Origin: CAZUGO01 sp964619935
Lineage (GTDB): Bacteria > Planctomycetota > Phycisphaerae > UBA1845 > CAIVHJ01
Length of the DNA stretch: 64,000 nt
Direction: 5' to 3'
Assembly: GCA_964619935.1 (NCBI GenBank)
Contig: CAZUGO010000063.1
Span: 1 to 64,000 of the forward strand
Positions 9,206 through 16,982 of the stretch are shown piece after piece. Within the stretch, counting starts at the first letter, position 1; every line of letters begins with the position of its first letter. Below the pieces are notes generated by a model that saw only the letters and a program-made list of their open reading frames with translations, was not told the origin of the DNA and did not search any database. The translations under genes were made by a program, and so were the position numbers.

Positions 9206-9358
9206 GTGTTGAAATTTCTGGACCGGATCCGCCTGCACCGCCGCAGGCGCCCGATCACTGACACCAAGGTCGTGATGGACCTGCTCGCCATTCTCTACAC
9301 CCGGCAGGTCGCGGTGGCCACCGCCGCATCCGCCGCCGCGCGCGCCGCCCGCAGGTAA
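9206..9358 (+). CDS. possible small basic protein
   Basis: A 50-codon frame starting GTG (or TTG at 9209) just after a GAGG site and 20 bases past the preceding gene. The product starts L-K-F-L-D-R-I-R-L-H-R-R-R-R, continues with a hydrophobic D-L-L-A-I-L-Y-T segment and ends in an Ala/Arg-rich tail. I do not recognise it. The only support is the ribosome site, its position and an amphipathic look, and a chance frame in GC-rich DNA is quite possible. Confidence 0.25.
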   Translation: MLKFLDRIRLHRRRRPITDTKVVMDLLAILYTRQVAVATAASAAARAARR

Positions 9359-9459
9359 GGAACCCCCTGACCGAGTTCTTGGATTCCAGTCCGCAGGGAC
9401 CTGGGATCCCACCCACCGGGTGTGCGGACCGAACACCCGGGGTGTTGGGCCCCCGCGCC

Positions 9460-9614
9460 TGCTGCGCCGTGCGCCAATCCGTACCGCGCCGCCGCTCGGC
9501 GCGTACCGCCCTGGGAGCAAACGCTTACCGCGCCGGCAGCCAACGCTTACCGCGCGGAGGTCCAAACCCTTACCGCGCCAGCTCACAATCCGTACCGCAC
9601 CGAGGAACGGACCC
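9460..9614. repeat. 22-bp phased TACCGC array (six clear units, one degenerate)
   Basis: TACCGC occurs at 9482, 9504, 9526, 9548, 9571 and 9593, so the spacing is 22, 22, 22, 23 and 22 bases. Units share more than the hexamer: most read TACCGCGCC, and several end in a CAA-x-C-type segment before the next TACC. A weaker unit may precede at 9460. Because 22 is not a multiple of three, the array cannot encode a regular peptide repeat. It looks like protein-binding sites on one face of the helix, or like plasmid-type iterons. Confidence 0.75.
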
Positions 9615-9759
9615 TCATCAGCAGACCCACTCCGATGGCCCAGCCTGCGCCACAGACCCGACCCCGGGCTGGCCTGCGTCCCCCCGGCATCAGCTGGCCG
9701 ACCCAGCGGCCGCTTGGTGCTGACATCTGTGAGAGATCACCGCCAACCGCGGCGATCTT

Positions 9760-9990
9760 CGCCAATGCTAACCAAATCCATACTAACAATAAGATTTCAC
9801 AGGTTTATTGACATATAACATATTATATTAAATGATGTTACAGAGAACGTTGATAGAGCCTCTCTGATCGACGATCTCCTCTGAAACGTATCAAAACACC
9901 CCCCAAACGCGCCCCGGGCATTTTCATAACCTGTTTATATGAAATAGGTTACGATATTGGGCCTCAATTCGCAAAACGTAACCACAAGGG
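9760..9990. other. AT-rich non-coding segment with imperfect palindrome
   Basis: This segment is far richer in A+T than its surroundings. It contains TTGACA at 9808-9813 followed by runs of TAT. An imperfect 25-base palindrome lies at 9927-9951, with TAACCT and AGGTTA arms around a nearly symmetric TTTATATGAAA-type centre. No gene is seen from 9359 to 10124 apart from the TACCGC array upstream. The segment could be a regulatory region, an easily melted region or foreign DNA. Confidence 0.5.
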
Positions 9991-10124
9991 GCCCATAGAG
10001 CGTTTTCCTCAAGATGTCGGAGGATTGGCCGAAGTGGTTTTGGTCTGGACCGGGGAAACCTGAGGCTTGCCATCTCAGCCTGGAGACCGCAACCCGGTGG
10101 GTGTTCTGGGACCCGCCCCGTGCT

Positions 10125-11135
10125 TCAATAGAGAAAATGAGCCTTGATGTAGTCCGTGGCGGTGTCGAAGTGCCGGGCTGCTTCGGCGAAGTCCACGTTC
10201 ATGGCCGGGATGTCCACCGGGGTCTTGACCCTGGGCGAACCTGGATACTGAATGTTCAGTGGAATCTGGGCGGAGGGCCCTTCAGCTAACCGGCGTTCGG
10301 TGTCCACCGACAGCAGGGAGTTGATCAGGGCCGCCGCGCCTTGGGGATTGGGGCAGCCTGCGATCACCGACAGCGTATTGGGAATGAACAGGGTACCCAG
10401 CCCGCCGGGCTGGGCGTCAAGGTACACGATGCGCACCGGCTTGCCGGCGGCGATCTCCAGCATGGCGTCATCGGTGTCGGTGAGGGCACACGGCAAATGG
10501 CCGCCGGCCACGCGCTGGGCGCAGCCCCGATTCCCTGGCAGGATCTGGACGTCGTTGCGCTTCAGGTCGGTCAGCCAGCGGCCCGCCCGGGTCTCGCCCA
10601 GCACAGCGAACAGGCAGGCCACATGCGAGGCGGTGGTCCCGAACAAAGGCCGGGCAATACCCACACGGCCCTTCCATTCGGGCCTGATCAGGTCAAGAAT
10701 GCCGCCCGGCTCGCTGCCCTCCGGCACCAGGTCGTTGTTGACAATCAGCACCCGGGCTCGGGCGGCAAAGCCATACCAGCAGCCCTGCGGGTCCTTGTAT
10801 TGCGCCGGATAAAACGCGGCGTTGCTGGGCGCGCAAGGTTGCAGCAAGCCCTCATTCTTGAGCCGCAGCGTGTTGACAATCTCATTGTTCCAGAAGACAT
10901 CGCAGCGCGGGCGGTGCTGCTCAAACCGGATGCGGTTCACCAGGCCGACGGTCTTGTTGGACTCGGTATCGTAAACCGCCCGGATCTCGACCCCGTGTGC
11001 CGTTTGGTAGGCGTCCAGGATGGGCTCGGCGAACGCCCGATCCAACGCCACGTACACCACCACCGGCGGATTGGGCCCGGCACCCGGCAGGGGCAGGGCC
11101 ATCAGGCTCAGCAGGACACCGGCCGCAAGGGTCAT
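10125..11135 (-). CDS. iron(III)-type ABC transporter substrate-binding protein
   Basis: A 336-residue periplasmic binding protein of the FbpA / extracellular solute-binding family 1 fold. It has a signal peptide (L-A-A-G-V-L-L-S-L-M-A-L-P), then V-V-V-Y-V-A-L-D-R-A-F and the D-V-F-W-N-N-E hinge motif. The family motifs P-E-W-K-G-R-V-G-I-A-R-P-L-F-G-T-T and A-L-T-D-T-D-D-A follow. Ferric-binding members usually have two adjacent tyrosines near the C-terminal lobe; here the region reads R-I-V-Y-L-D, so the ligand is uncertain. It lies ten bases downstream of the TlpA-like gene and is probably co-transcribed. No permease or ATPase gene is in the window, so it is an orphan binding protein here. 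Confidence 0.8.
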   Translation of the reverse strand: MTLAAGVLLSLMALPLPGAGPNPPVVVYVALDRAFAEPILDAYQTAHGVEIRAVYDTESNKTVGLVNRIRFEQHRPRCDVFWNNEIVNTLRLKNEGLLQPCAPSNAAFYPAQYKDPQGCWYGFAARARVLIVNNDLVPEGSEPGGILDLIRPEWKGRVGIARPLFGTTASHVACLFAVLGETRAGRWLTDLKRNDVQILPGNRGCAQRVAGGHLPCALTDTDDAMLEIAAGKPVRIVYLDAQPGGLGTLFIPNTLSVIAGCPNPQGAAALINSLLSVDTERRLAEGPSAQIPLNIQYPGSPRVKTPVDIPAMNVDFAEAARHFDTATDYIKAHFLY

Positions 11136-11145
11136 CGCGCAATCC

Positions 11146-12276
11146 TCAGGGGCTGACTTGCTCGCGAACCTTCAAGATTTCTTCGTAGTATTCCAGGGTT
11201 TGCCGCATGGCCTCCAGGGCCTCCTTCAACTCGGCGACACGGTCGGCATCCGCCTCGGAATCGAGTCCGGCGACCATCCCACGCAGCAAATCAACGGCTT
11301 TTTCCTGGTGGGTCTTGGCGGGCTCCACCCGGCCGAGCAGGTACATCGAACGGGCGTAGGTGTCCAGAATCGCCGGATCCTCGCCGCTGGTGGCCTCGAA
11401 TGCCAGGCGGGCGGCCTGGTGCGCGATGTCCGGCCAGCGGCGATCCAGGCGCTCAAAGTCACCCCGCGCCAGCAGCGACCAGGCGATGTTGTTCAGGACC
11501 CGCGGCTGGTCGCGGTGCTGCTTCAAGACATCGCGCGCGAAGGACTCTGCGGCCGTGTCGTCGCGCAGCCGCTCATACAGGATCATGAACTTGTTGCCCA
11601 TGAGTTCGTCAATCCCGAGCGCATCGGGCTGGCGGCTGATGATGCGATCGATCAGGTTCACGGCCGAGCGCCAATCCTGGGCCACCACGGCATCGTTCAA
11701 GGCGGCCAGCGCCTGGCGATCGATCTCGACGGTGCCCTGGGTCGGGGGCGCAGCCGGTGCCTTGCTCATCTGGAAGGTCCCGGCGATCAACGCGTCGAGC
11801 ACCGCCCGGGCATCATCCGGATGGCCGTGCCAGGCCAGCTTGCCGGCGGTATCGATGACAAAGGCATGCGGCAGGGCATGCTGGCCGACCGCCCGCAGGT
11901 ACGCCTTGGTGGTCTGCTGGTGATCGTCCACCGCCAGGCGCACGCCCTGCGGCTTGCGTTGCGGGTTGGTATTCAGGAACTCACGAACCTCACTGGCCGA
12001 TTCGGCGGTGATCGCCACCACCGCCACCTTGGAGTCGCCGAGGGCCTGCTGGATGCGGGCCAACCCGGCCAGGCTGTCCAGCGCCGGCGTACTCCAGGTC
12101 GCCCAGAAGGCCACGACGGTCAACGTGGCCCCGGGGCGACTGACGTCTTGCAGCGGGCTGCCCGCCACCCAGCGCTCCACCGACAACGGCGGGGCCGGCT
12201 CACCGACCTCCAGCGCCCAGGCGACGTTCGGCAACATCAGGAGCGCCGCGACCCACAGGCATGTCTTGCGACTCAT
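11146..12276 (-). CDS. TlpA-like redoxin lacking CxxC, with TPR-like C-terminus
   Basis: A 376-residue exported protein. A signal peptide (M-S-R-K-T-C-L-W-V-A-A-L-L-M-L-P) leads into a thioredoxin-fold domain (V-G-E-P-A-P-P-L then V-V-A-F-W-A-T-W). The position expected to hold W-C-x-P-C reads W-S-T-P-A near residues 61-65, so both redox cysteines are absent. Residues about 200-376 are helical, with TPR-like spacing. Start at 12276 was chosen for the GGAGG site eight bases upstream. It is followed at once by the solute-binding protein gene. Without cysteines it cannot do disulfide exchange; a binding or scaffold role is an inference. Confidence 0.8.
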   Translation of the reverse strand: MSRKTCLWVAALLMLPNVAWALEVGEPAPPLSVERWVAGSPLQDVSRPGATLTVVAFWATWSTPALDSLAGLARIQQALGDSKVAVVAITAESASEVREFLNTNPQRKPQGVRLAVDDHQQTTKAYLRAVGQHALPHAFVIDTAGKLAWHGHPDDARAVLDALIAGTFQMSKAPAAPPTQGTVEIDRQALAALNDAVVAQDWRSAVNLIDRIISRQPDALGIDELMGNKFMILYERLRDDTAAESFARDVLKQHRDQPRVLNNIAWSLLARGDFERLDRRWPDIAHQAARLAFEATSGEDPAILDTYARSMYLLGRVEPAKTHQEKAVDLLRGMVAGLDSEADADRVAELKEALEAMRQTLEYYEEILKVREQVSP

Positions 12277-12337
12277 GGGTGAATTCCTCCAGTTGATCGT
12301 CACGAGTTCAGGGCCGGGCTCCATGGCCGCCGCGCCG

Positions 12338-13786
12338 TCAATCCGCGGCCTGGCCCAAGCGCTCAGGCATGTCTGCCAATACATAGGCCACGGTGGCCAT
12401 CACGGCGACATTGCGAGCCAGTTCCGCGGGGTCGACCTTGTCGAAGGTGTCCGCATGGGAGTGGTGGTAATTGAAATAGGTGGACATTTCCACCTCGTGG
12501 CCCATGACCACGACACCCTTGCTTCTCATGGGACTGACATCGGCAGCCGATGAACCCACCTTCACGCGGGTGGCCCCGAAGCGCCCCAGCAGGCCGAGAA
12601 TATCCGCCATCTGGCCGGCGGCCACCTGTTCGCGCCGGCTGTCCGTGCACTGTAGGGCGTAGCCGACGGGTGGAAAGGCACCGGAATCGGACTCGATGGC
12701 AGCCACGTGGTCGGGCAGCTCGGCGGCATGCTGCTCCGCATAGGCCTTGGCGCCGGCCAAGCCGTTCTCCTCGTTGGTCCAGAGCACCACCCGGATGGTC
12801 CGGCGCGGTCGCAGTCCCAGGTCGCGGATCACCTTGAGGGCCGCCATGGCCATGACGCAGCCGGCACCGTCGTCATGAGCCCCCTGGCCGACGTCCCAGG
12901 CGTCGATGTGGCCGCCGATGACCACGATTTCGTGCGGGTGGGTGGTCCCCCGGAGTTCGCCGATGACGTTGGCCGACGGCGCCGGCGGCCGCTGCTCGGC
13001 TTCCATCCGCAGGGTGACGCGCACCGGGTGGCCGCGTTCCAGCAGCCGGGCGATGAGCAAAGCATCCTCAACGGTGATCGCGGCCGCCGGTATCTTCACC
13101 TGGGCATCGCCGTAGCTGAGGGCACCGGTATGGGGTGAACGCAGCGACGTCGGTGTCACCGAGGTCACCAGGCAGGCGACCGCCCCGCGCACTGCGGCCA
13201 GTCGGGCCCCGTGGGAGCGAAAGCGGACCGCGGTCCCGTAGTCCCAGCCGGACTCCCGGTGGTACTGGGTCATGTCGTTGTTGAACAACACGACCTTGCC
13301 TCGGACCTGGTCATCGGTCTTGGCCAGCGCCGCTTCATCGTCCACCGCGATGACCTCGGCGGTGATGCCGTCCGGCGGCGTGCCGACCGACCCGCCCAGC
13401 CCCAACATCGGCATCGCCCGCGGATACGGCTCAACCAGGGCCAGCGATTCTGCGCCGCGCACCCAATGCGGGACCGTCACCGGCTCCAAGCGCACGGCGT
13501 CTGCGCCGTCGGCCCGCAAGCGGTCGGCTGCCCAGGCGATGGCCTGTTCCAGCCCGGCCGAACCGCTCAGCCGCTGGCCGTGGTCGTCGCACAACTGCCT
13601 GAGCTTCTGATAGGCATCGTCGCTGGCCAGCGCCGCGGCGATGATCTGCTCGGCCGCGGCTGCGTAGCGCTGGGCAATCGGGGTCGTGGCCGACGGCGCG
13701 GTCGACGCCCCGGCCGGCGATCCGGCTCCGGCCAACAACAGGAGTGCGACTGGAAACACGGTGGTGGCAAGGTGCGATCTAGGCAT
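12338..13786 (-). CDS. M28 family zinc peptidase with PA domain
   Basis: A 482-residue secreted aminopeptidase-type enzyme. A signal peptide (residues 1-27) is followed by a helical region, a protease-associated domain (about 130-270) and the M28 catalytic domain. Zinc ligands are visible in order: G-G-H-I-D-A-W-D (His, near 290), A-H-D-D-G-A-G (bridging Asp), T-N-E-E-N-G (Glu pair with the general base), E-S-D-S-G (Asp) and H-H-S-H-A-D-T (His, near 450). All five are present, so it should be active in removing N-terminal residues from peptides in the periplasm. It lies upstream of the TlpA-like gene on the same strand, about 60 bases apart, and diverges from the kynurenine operon. Confidence 0.9.
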   Translation of the reverse strand: MPRSHLATTVFPVALLLLAGAGSPAGASTAPSATTPIAQRYAAAAEQIIAAALASDDAYQKLRQLCDDHGQRLSGSAGLEQAIAWAADRLRADGADAVRLEPVTVPHWVRGAESLALVEPYPRAMPMLGLGGSVGTPPDGITAEVIAVDDEAALAKTDDQVRGKVVLFNNDMTQYHRESGWDYGTAVRFRSHGARLAAVRGAVACLVTSVTPTSLRSPHTGALSYGDAQVKIPAAAITVEDALLIARLLERGHPVRVTLRMEAEQRPPAPSANVIGELRGTTHPHEIVVIGGHIDAWDVGQGAHDDGAGCVMAMAALKVIRDLGLRPRRTIRVVLWTNEENGLAGAKAYAEQHAAELPDHVAAIESDSGAFPPVGYALQCTDSRREQVAAGQMADILGLLGRFGATRVKVGSSAADVSPMRSKGVVVMGHEVEMSTYFNYHHSHADTFDKVDPAELARNVAVMATVAYVLADMPERLGQAAD

Positions 13787-13908
13787 CTGGAGTTCCCCGA
13801 CTATTGGTCACAAACAAGACATTCTAGTCGGCGGGCGCGCCCAGAAAAAGGGCCCTGAGCGGCTCGGCTGAGACGACTGGCGCACCCAGACGCGGTGCAG
13901 GCGTCGAA

Positions 13909-13936
13909 TTGACACCCCGTTGGGCCTACGGATAAG
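13909..13936 (+). promoter_or_regulatory. sigma70-type promoter of the kynurenine operon
   Basis: A perfect TTGACA at 13909-13914, a 16-base gap and GATAAG at 13931-13936 lie 86 bases before the first ATG of the tryptophan-degradation genes. This is the strongest -35 box in the divergent gap between the M28 peptidase and the operon. Confidence 0.6.
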
Positions 13937-14021
13937 ATCAAAATGCCGCGAGGGTCCCCCCGGCCCGCCAGCGCTGAGCGGTCGCACGGGAGCCGAAATC
14001 ATCCGCTTGTGAGGTGCCGTC

Positions 14022-14549
14022 ATGTCCAAGCTCGGAAATGCATTCAGCTTCAAGTCGTGGATCGACGAACATCGCCACCTGCTCAAACCGCCCGTCGGCA
14101 ATGCCATCGTCTGGGAAGACACCAGCTTCATGGTCATGGTGGTCGGTGGCCCCAATCAGCGCAAGGACTTTCACGTCAACCCGACTGAAGAGTTCTTCTA
14201 CCAGCTCGAGGGCGACATCACCCTGCGGGTTCGCGAGGACGGCGTGGTCCGCGACATCCCCATCCGGGAGGGCGACATTTTCTTGCTGCCGCCCAAGGTA
14301 CCGCATTCGCCACAGCGTCCCGCGGGCACCGTCGGACTGGTCATGGAGTATCGCCGGCCGCCCGGCAATCACGACCACATCCGCTGGTACTGCGACCGCT
14401 GCGGCGAGGTGCTGCACGACGCCGACTTCTATTTGACCAATCTGGCCACGCAACTCAAGCCGGTGATCCAGGAATTCAACAGCAACGAGGCCCTGCGAAC
14501 CTGCAGCAAGTGCCAGGCGGTGATGGCCGTGCCGGCGGCCGGCAAGTGA
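14022..14549 (+). CDS. nbaC: 3-hydroxyanthranilate 3,4-dioxygenase
   Basis: This enzyme opens the ring of 3-hydroxyanthranilate to 2-amino-3-carboxymuconate semialdehyde using Fe(II) and oxygen. The 175-residue cupin has the iron ligands in K-D-F-H-V-N-P-T-E-E-F-F-Y-Q-L (His and Glu, about residues 50-60) and K-V-P-H-S-P-Q-R-P (His near 97). It also carries the rubredoxin-like C-terminal iron site of the prokaryotic type: W-Y-C-D-R-C-G near 130 and R-T-C-S-K-C-Q near 165. Length matches bacterial enzymes. It is the first gene of the operon, with GAGGTG before the ATG. Confidence 0.96.
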   Translation: MSKLGNAFSFKSWIDEHRHLLKPPVGNAIVWEDTSFMVMVVGGPNQRKDFHVNPTEEFFYQLEGDITLRVREDGVVRDIPIREGDIFLLPPKVPHSPQRPAGTVGLVMEYRRPPGNHDHIRWYCDRCGEVLHDADFYLTNLATQLKPVIQEFNSNEALRTCSKCQAVMAVPAAGK

Positions 14550-14595
14550 CCGGGCGGGCCGGCGGCGGTTCGATCGCGGCAAGCGGGAACCAGTC

Positions 14596-15633
14596 CTGAG
14601 AATCGATCTGCACACCCACATCCTTCCGGAGCGCTGGCCCGACTTGTGCGCCCGCTACGGGTACGACGGCTTCGTCCGGCTGGACCACCACCAACCCTGC
14701 CGGGCCCGCATGATCCGCGGCGATACCGTGTTTCGCGAAATCGACGACCGCTGCTGGGGCCCCGATCGGCGGCTGCGCGATTGTGCCGAGAGCGGCGTGA
14801 CCGTCCAGGTGTTGTCCACCGTTCCGGTGATGTTCAGCTATTGGGCCCAGCCCGCCGACACCCTGGACCTGGCCCGCATGCTCAACGATCACATCGCGGA
14901 GGTGGTCCGGGCCCACCCGACCCGCTTCGTGGGTCTCGGTACCCTGCCGATGCAGGATTCCGAACGAGCGATCCGCGAACTGGAACGGTGCCGCGACTCG
15001 TTGGGTCTGGCCGGCGTTCAGATCGGCTCGAACGTCAACGGCCGGAACCTGGACGAGCCGGAGCTGTTTGCAATTTTTGAAGCGTGCCAGCGGCTGCAGG
15101 CCGCCGTGTTCGTGCATCCCTGGGAGGTGCTCGGACGGGAGCGGATGGACCGCTACTGGCTGCCGTGGCTGGTGGGCATGCCCGCCGAGACCGCCGTGGC
15201 CATCTGCTCGCTGCTGTTCGGCGGCGTGCTGGAGCGCCTGCCCGACCTGCGGATCGCCTTTGCCCACGGCGGCGGCTCGTTTCCGGCCACGCTGGGGCGC
15301 ATCGACCACGGCTTCCGGGTCCGTCCCGACCTGTGCGCCACCCACACCCAAACCGGCCCGCGTGACCAGATGGGTCGCTTCTATGTCGACTCCCTGGTCC
15401 ACGATGCCGCGGCCCTGCGGCAGCTCATCGCTGTGCTGGGCCCCGAGCGCATCGCCCTGGGCAGTGACTATCCGTTTCCATTGGGCGAAGCCGTCCCCGG
15501 ACAACTGCTGGCGTCGATGGACGATCTCAGTGCTGCCGCCAGGGAGCGCATTCTGAGCGGCACGGCCCTGGAATTCCTGCGGTTGGACCGCGGCCGCTTC
15601 GGACCCGTGCGGCCGCCGGTGCCCGGCAACTAG
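14596..15633 (+). CDS. nbaD: 2-amino-3-carboxymuconate-6-semialdehyde decarboxylase (ACMSD), probable CTG start
   Basis: ACMSD decarboxylates the dioxygenase product to 2-aminomuconate semialdehyde, steering carbon away from quinolinate. The 345-residue amidohydrolase-fold protein shows the substrate Arg region (C-R-A-R-M-I-R), H-P-W-E-V-L-G-R-E-R-M-D, A-H-G-G-G-S-F-P-A-T and G-S-D-Y-P-F-P-L-G. The metal-binding H-T-H is encoded at 14611-14619. No ATG, GTG or TTG lies upstream of it in frame; the codon at the expected first position is CTG (14596), giving x-R-I-D-L-H-T-H-I-L-P-E-R-W. The usual call, TTG at 14644, would delete the two metal ligands. CTG initiation or a single-base ATG-to-CTG change or read error is inferred. 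Confidence 0.9.
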   Translation: MRIDLHTHILPERWPDLCARYGYDGFVRLDHHQPCRARMIRGDTVFREIDDRCWGPDRRLRDCAESGVTVQVLSTVPVMFSYWAQPADTLDLARMLNDHIAEVVRAHPTRFVGLGTLPMQDSERAIRELERCRDSLGLAGVQIGSNVNGRNLDEPELFAIFEACQRLQAAVFVHPWEVLGRERMDRYWLPWLVGMPAETAVAICSLLFGGVLERLPDLRIAFAHGGGSFPATLGRIDHGFRVRPDLCATHTQTGPRDQMGRFYVDSLVHDAAALRQLIAVLGPERIALGSDYPFPLGEAVPGQLLASMDDLSAAARERILSGTALEFLRLDRGRFGPVRPPVPGN

Positions 15634-15642
15634 AAGCCAGTC

Positions 15643-16905
15643 ATGACCGAGTTTCACCCAGACGAATCCACCGCCCGACTCCTGGATGCCGGCGATCCGC
15701 TGCGCGAGTACCGCAGCCGGTTTTGCATCCCCCGGCGACCCGACGGCCGGCCGGCGATCTACTTCTGCGGCAATTCGCTTGGACTCCAGCCGACCGCGGT
15801 GCCCGAGGGGGTGACCCGGGCGCTGAACGACTGGGCGGCCTTGGGCGTCGACGCCCACTTTCACGGATCCTCGCCGTGGTATCCCTACCACGAGCAGTTC
15901 CGCGACAGCGGAGCGCGACTGGTTGGTGCCCGGCCCGGCGAAGTGGTCATGATGAACAGCCTGACCGTCAACTTGCACCTGATGATGGTCAGCTTCTATC
16001 GCCCGACTCAGGCGCGGCACAAGATCCTGATCGAGTACCCGGTGTTCCCGTCGGACCGTTACGCGGTCCAGAGCCAGCTCGAGGTTCACGGGTATCCGCC
16101 GCAGGCGCTTGTCGAAGTCCGTCCGCGCGGCGGCAGCGCGCTGATGGACACGGCCGACCTCGCCGAAGTGCTGCAGCGGGAAGGTGACCGCATCGCCCTG
16201 GTGCTGCTGGCCGGCGTCAACTTCTTCACCGGCCAGCTCCTGGACCTGGCGGAAATCACCCGGCTGGCGCACCATCACGGCTGCACGATCGGCTGGGACC
16301 TGGCCCACGCCGCCGGCAACATCCCACTCCGGCTGCACGACTGGGATGTCGATTTCGCGGTGTGGTGCTCCTACAAGTATCTGAACAGCGGACCGGGCGC
16401 CGTGGCCGGGTGCTTCGTGCACGAGCGCCACGGCAGCAATCTCCAGCTGCCGCGCTTCGCCGGCTGGTGGGGCAACGACCCCGAAACCCGCTTTCGCATG
16501 CACCTCCAACCGGACTTCGTGCCCCGCCGCGGCGCCGACGGCTGGCAGCTCAGCAACCCGCCGATCCTGGCGATGGCCCCCTTGCGGGCCTCGCTGGACT
16601 TGTTTGACGCCGCCGGCATGGATGCCCTGCGGGCCAAGTCCGAACGGCTGACCGGCTACCTGCAGTTCCTGCTCGACGCCCACCCGGTCGCGGGTGTCGA
16701 GGTCATCACCCCGCGCGACCCCCGGCAGCGCGGCTGCCAGTTGTCGCTGCTGGTGCACGACCGCCCGCAGCAGCGTCATCGCGCCCTGCTGCAGGCCGGC
16801 GTGGTCTGCGACTTTCGCGAGCCCAACGTGGTCCGCGTCGCGCCGGTCCCTCTGTACAACACGTTTCATGAAGTCTGGCGCTTCGCCCAGGCGCTGTGCG
16901 GCTGA
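15643..16905 (+). CDS. kynU: kynureninase
   Basis: This PLP enzyme cleaves kynurenine or 3-hydroxykynurenine to anthranilate or 3-hydroxyanthranilate plus alanine. The 420-residue protein shows Y-F-C-G-N-S-L-G-L-Q-P (residues 40-52), the G-W-D-L-A-H-A-A-G-N stretch with the PLP Asp (near 220), and C-S-Y-K-Y-L-N-S-G-P-G with the Schiff-base Lys (near 244). The C-terminal R-E-P-N-V-V-R-V-A-P-V-P-L-Y-N motif is also there. Length is standard. The gene starts nine bases after the ACMSD stop, and the next gene, kmo, supplies its hydroxylated substrate. Confidence 0.97.
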   Translation: MTEFHPDESTARLLDAGDPLREYRSRFCIPRRPDGRPAIYFCGNSLGLQPTAVPEGVTRALNDWAALGVDAHFHGSSPWYPYHEQFRDSGARLVGARPGEVVMMNSLTVNLHLMMVSFYRPTQARHKILIEYPVFPSDRYAVQSQLEVHGYPPQALVEVRPRGGSALMDTADLAEVLQREGDRIALVLLAGVNFFTGQLLDLAEITRLAHHHGCTIGWDLAHAAGNIPLRLHDWDVDFAVWCSYKYLNSGPGAVAGCFVHERHGSNLQLPRFAGWWGNDPETRFRMHLQPDFVPRRGADGWQLSNPPILAMAPLRASLDLFDAAGMDALRAKSERLTGYLQFLLDAHPVAGVEVITPRDPRQRGCQLSLLVHDRPQQRHRALLQAGVVCDFREPNVVRVAPVPLYNTFHEVWRFAQALCG

Positions 16906-16982
16906 CCACGAGTCGGGCGGCAGCCGCACCGCGGGCCGGCCCCGGCTTCGCATTTTGGCGACAGCGGTGGTATCTTCCGCCC

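Noticed and set aside
9379..9818. + strand frames encoding N-P-Y-R and N-A-Y-R repeats
   Set aside because: The repeats change frame every 22 bases, so the peptide pattern is a by-product of the DNA array.
10020..10120. tRNA-like stretch (GGAGGATTGGCCGAAGTGG start, T-arm-like hairpin)
   Set aside because: The 3' side lacks bases complementary to the GGAGGAT acceptor arm, and the T-loop and anticodon arm do not fit tRNA geometry.
10014..10289. 91-residue + strand frame
   Set aside because: It overlaps the end of the solute-binding protein gene on the other strand and has no ribosome site or recognisable motif.
14476..16953. 825-residue - strand open frame over the kynurenine genes
   Set aside because: A shadow of ACMSD and kynureninase, with low-complexity Gly, Arg, Gln and His content.
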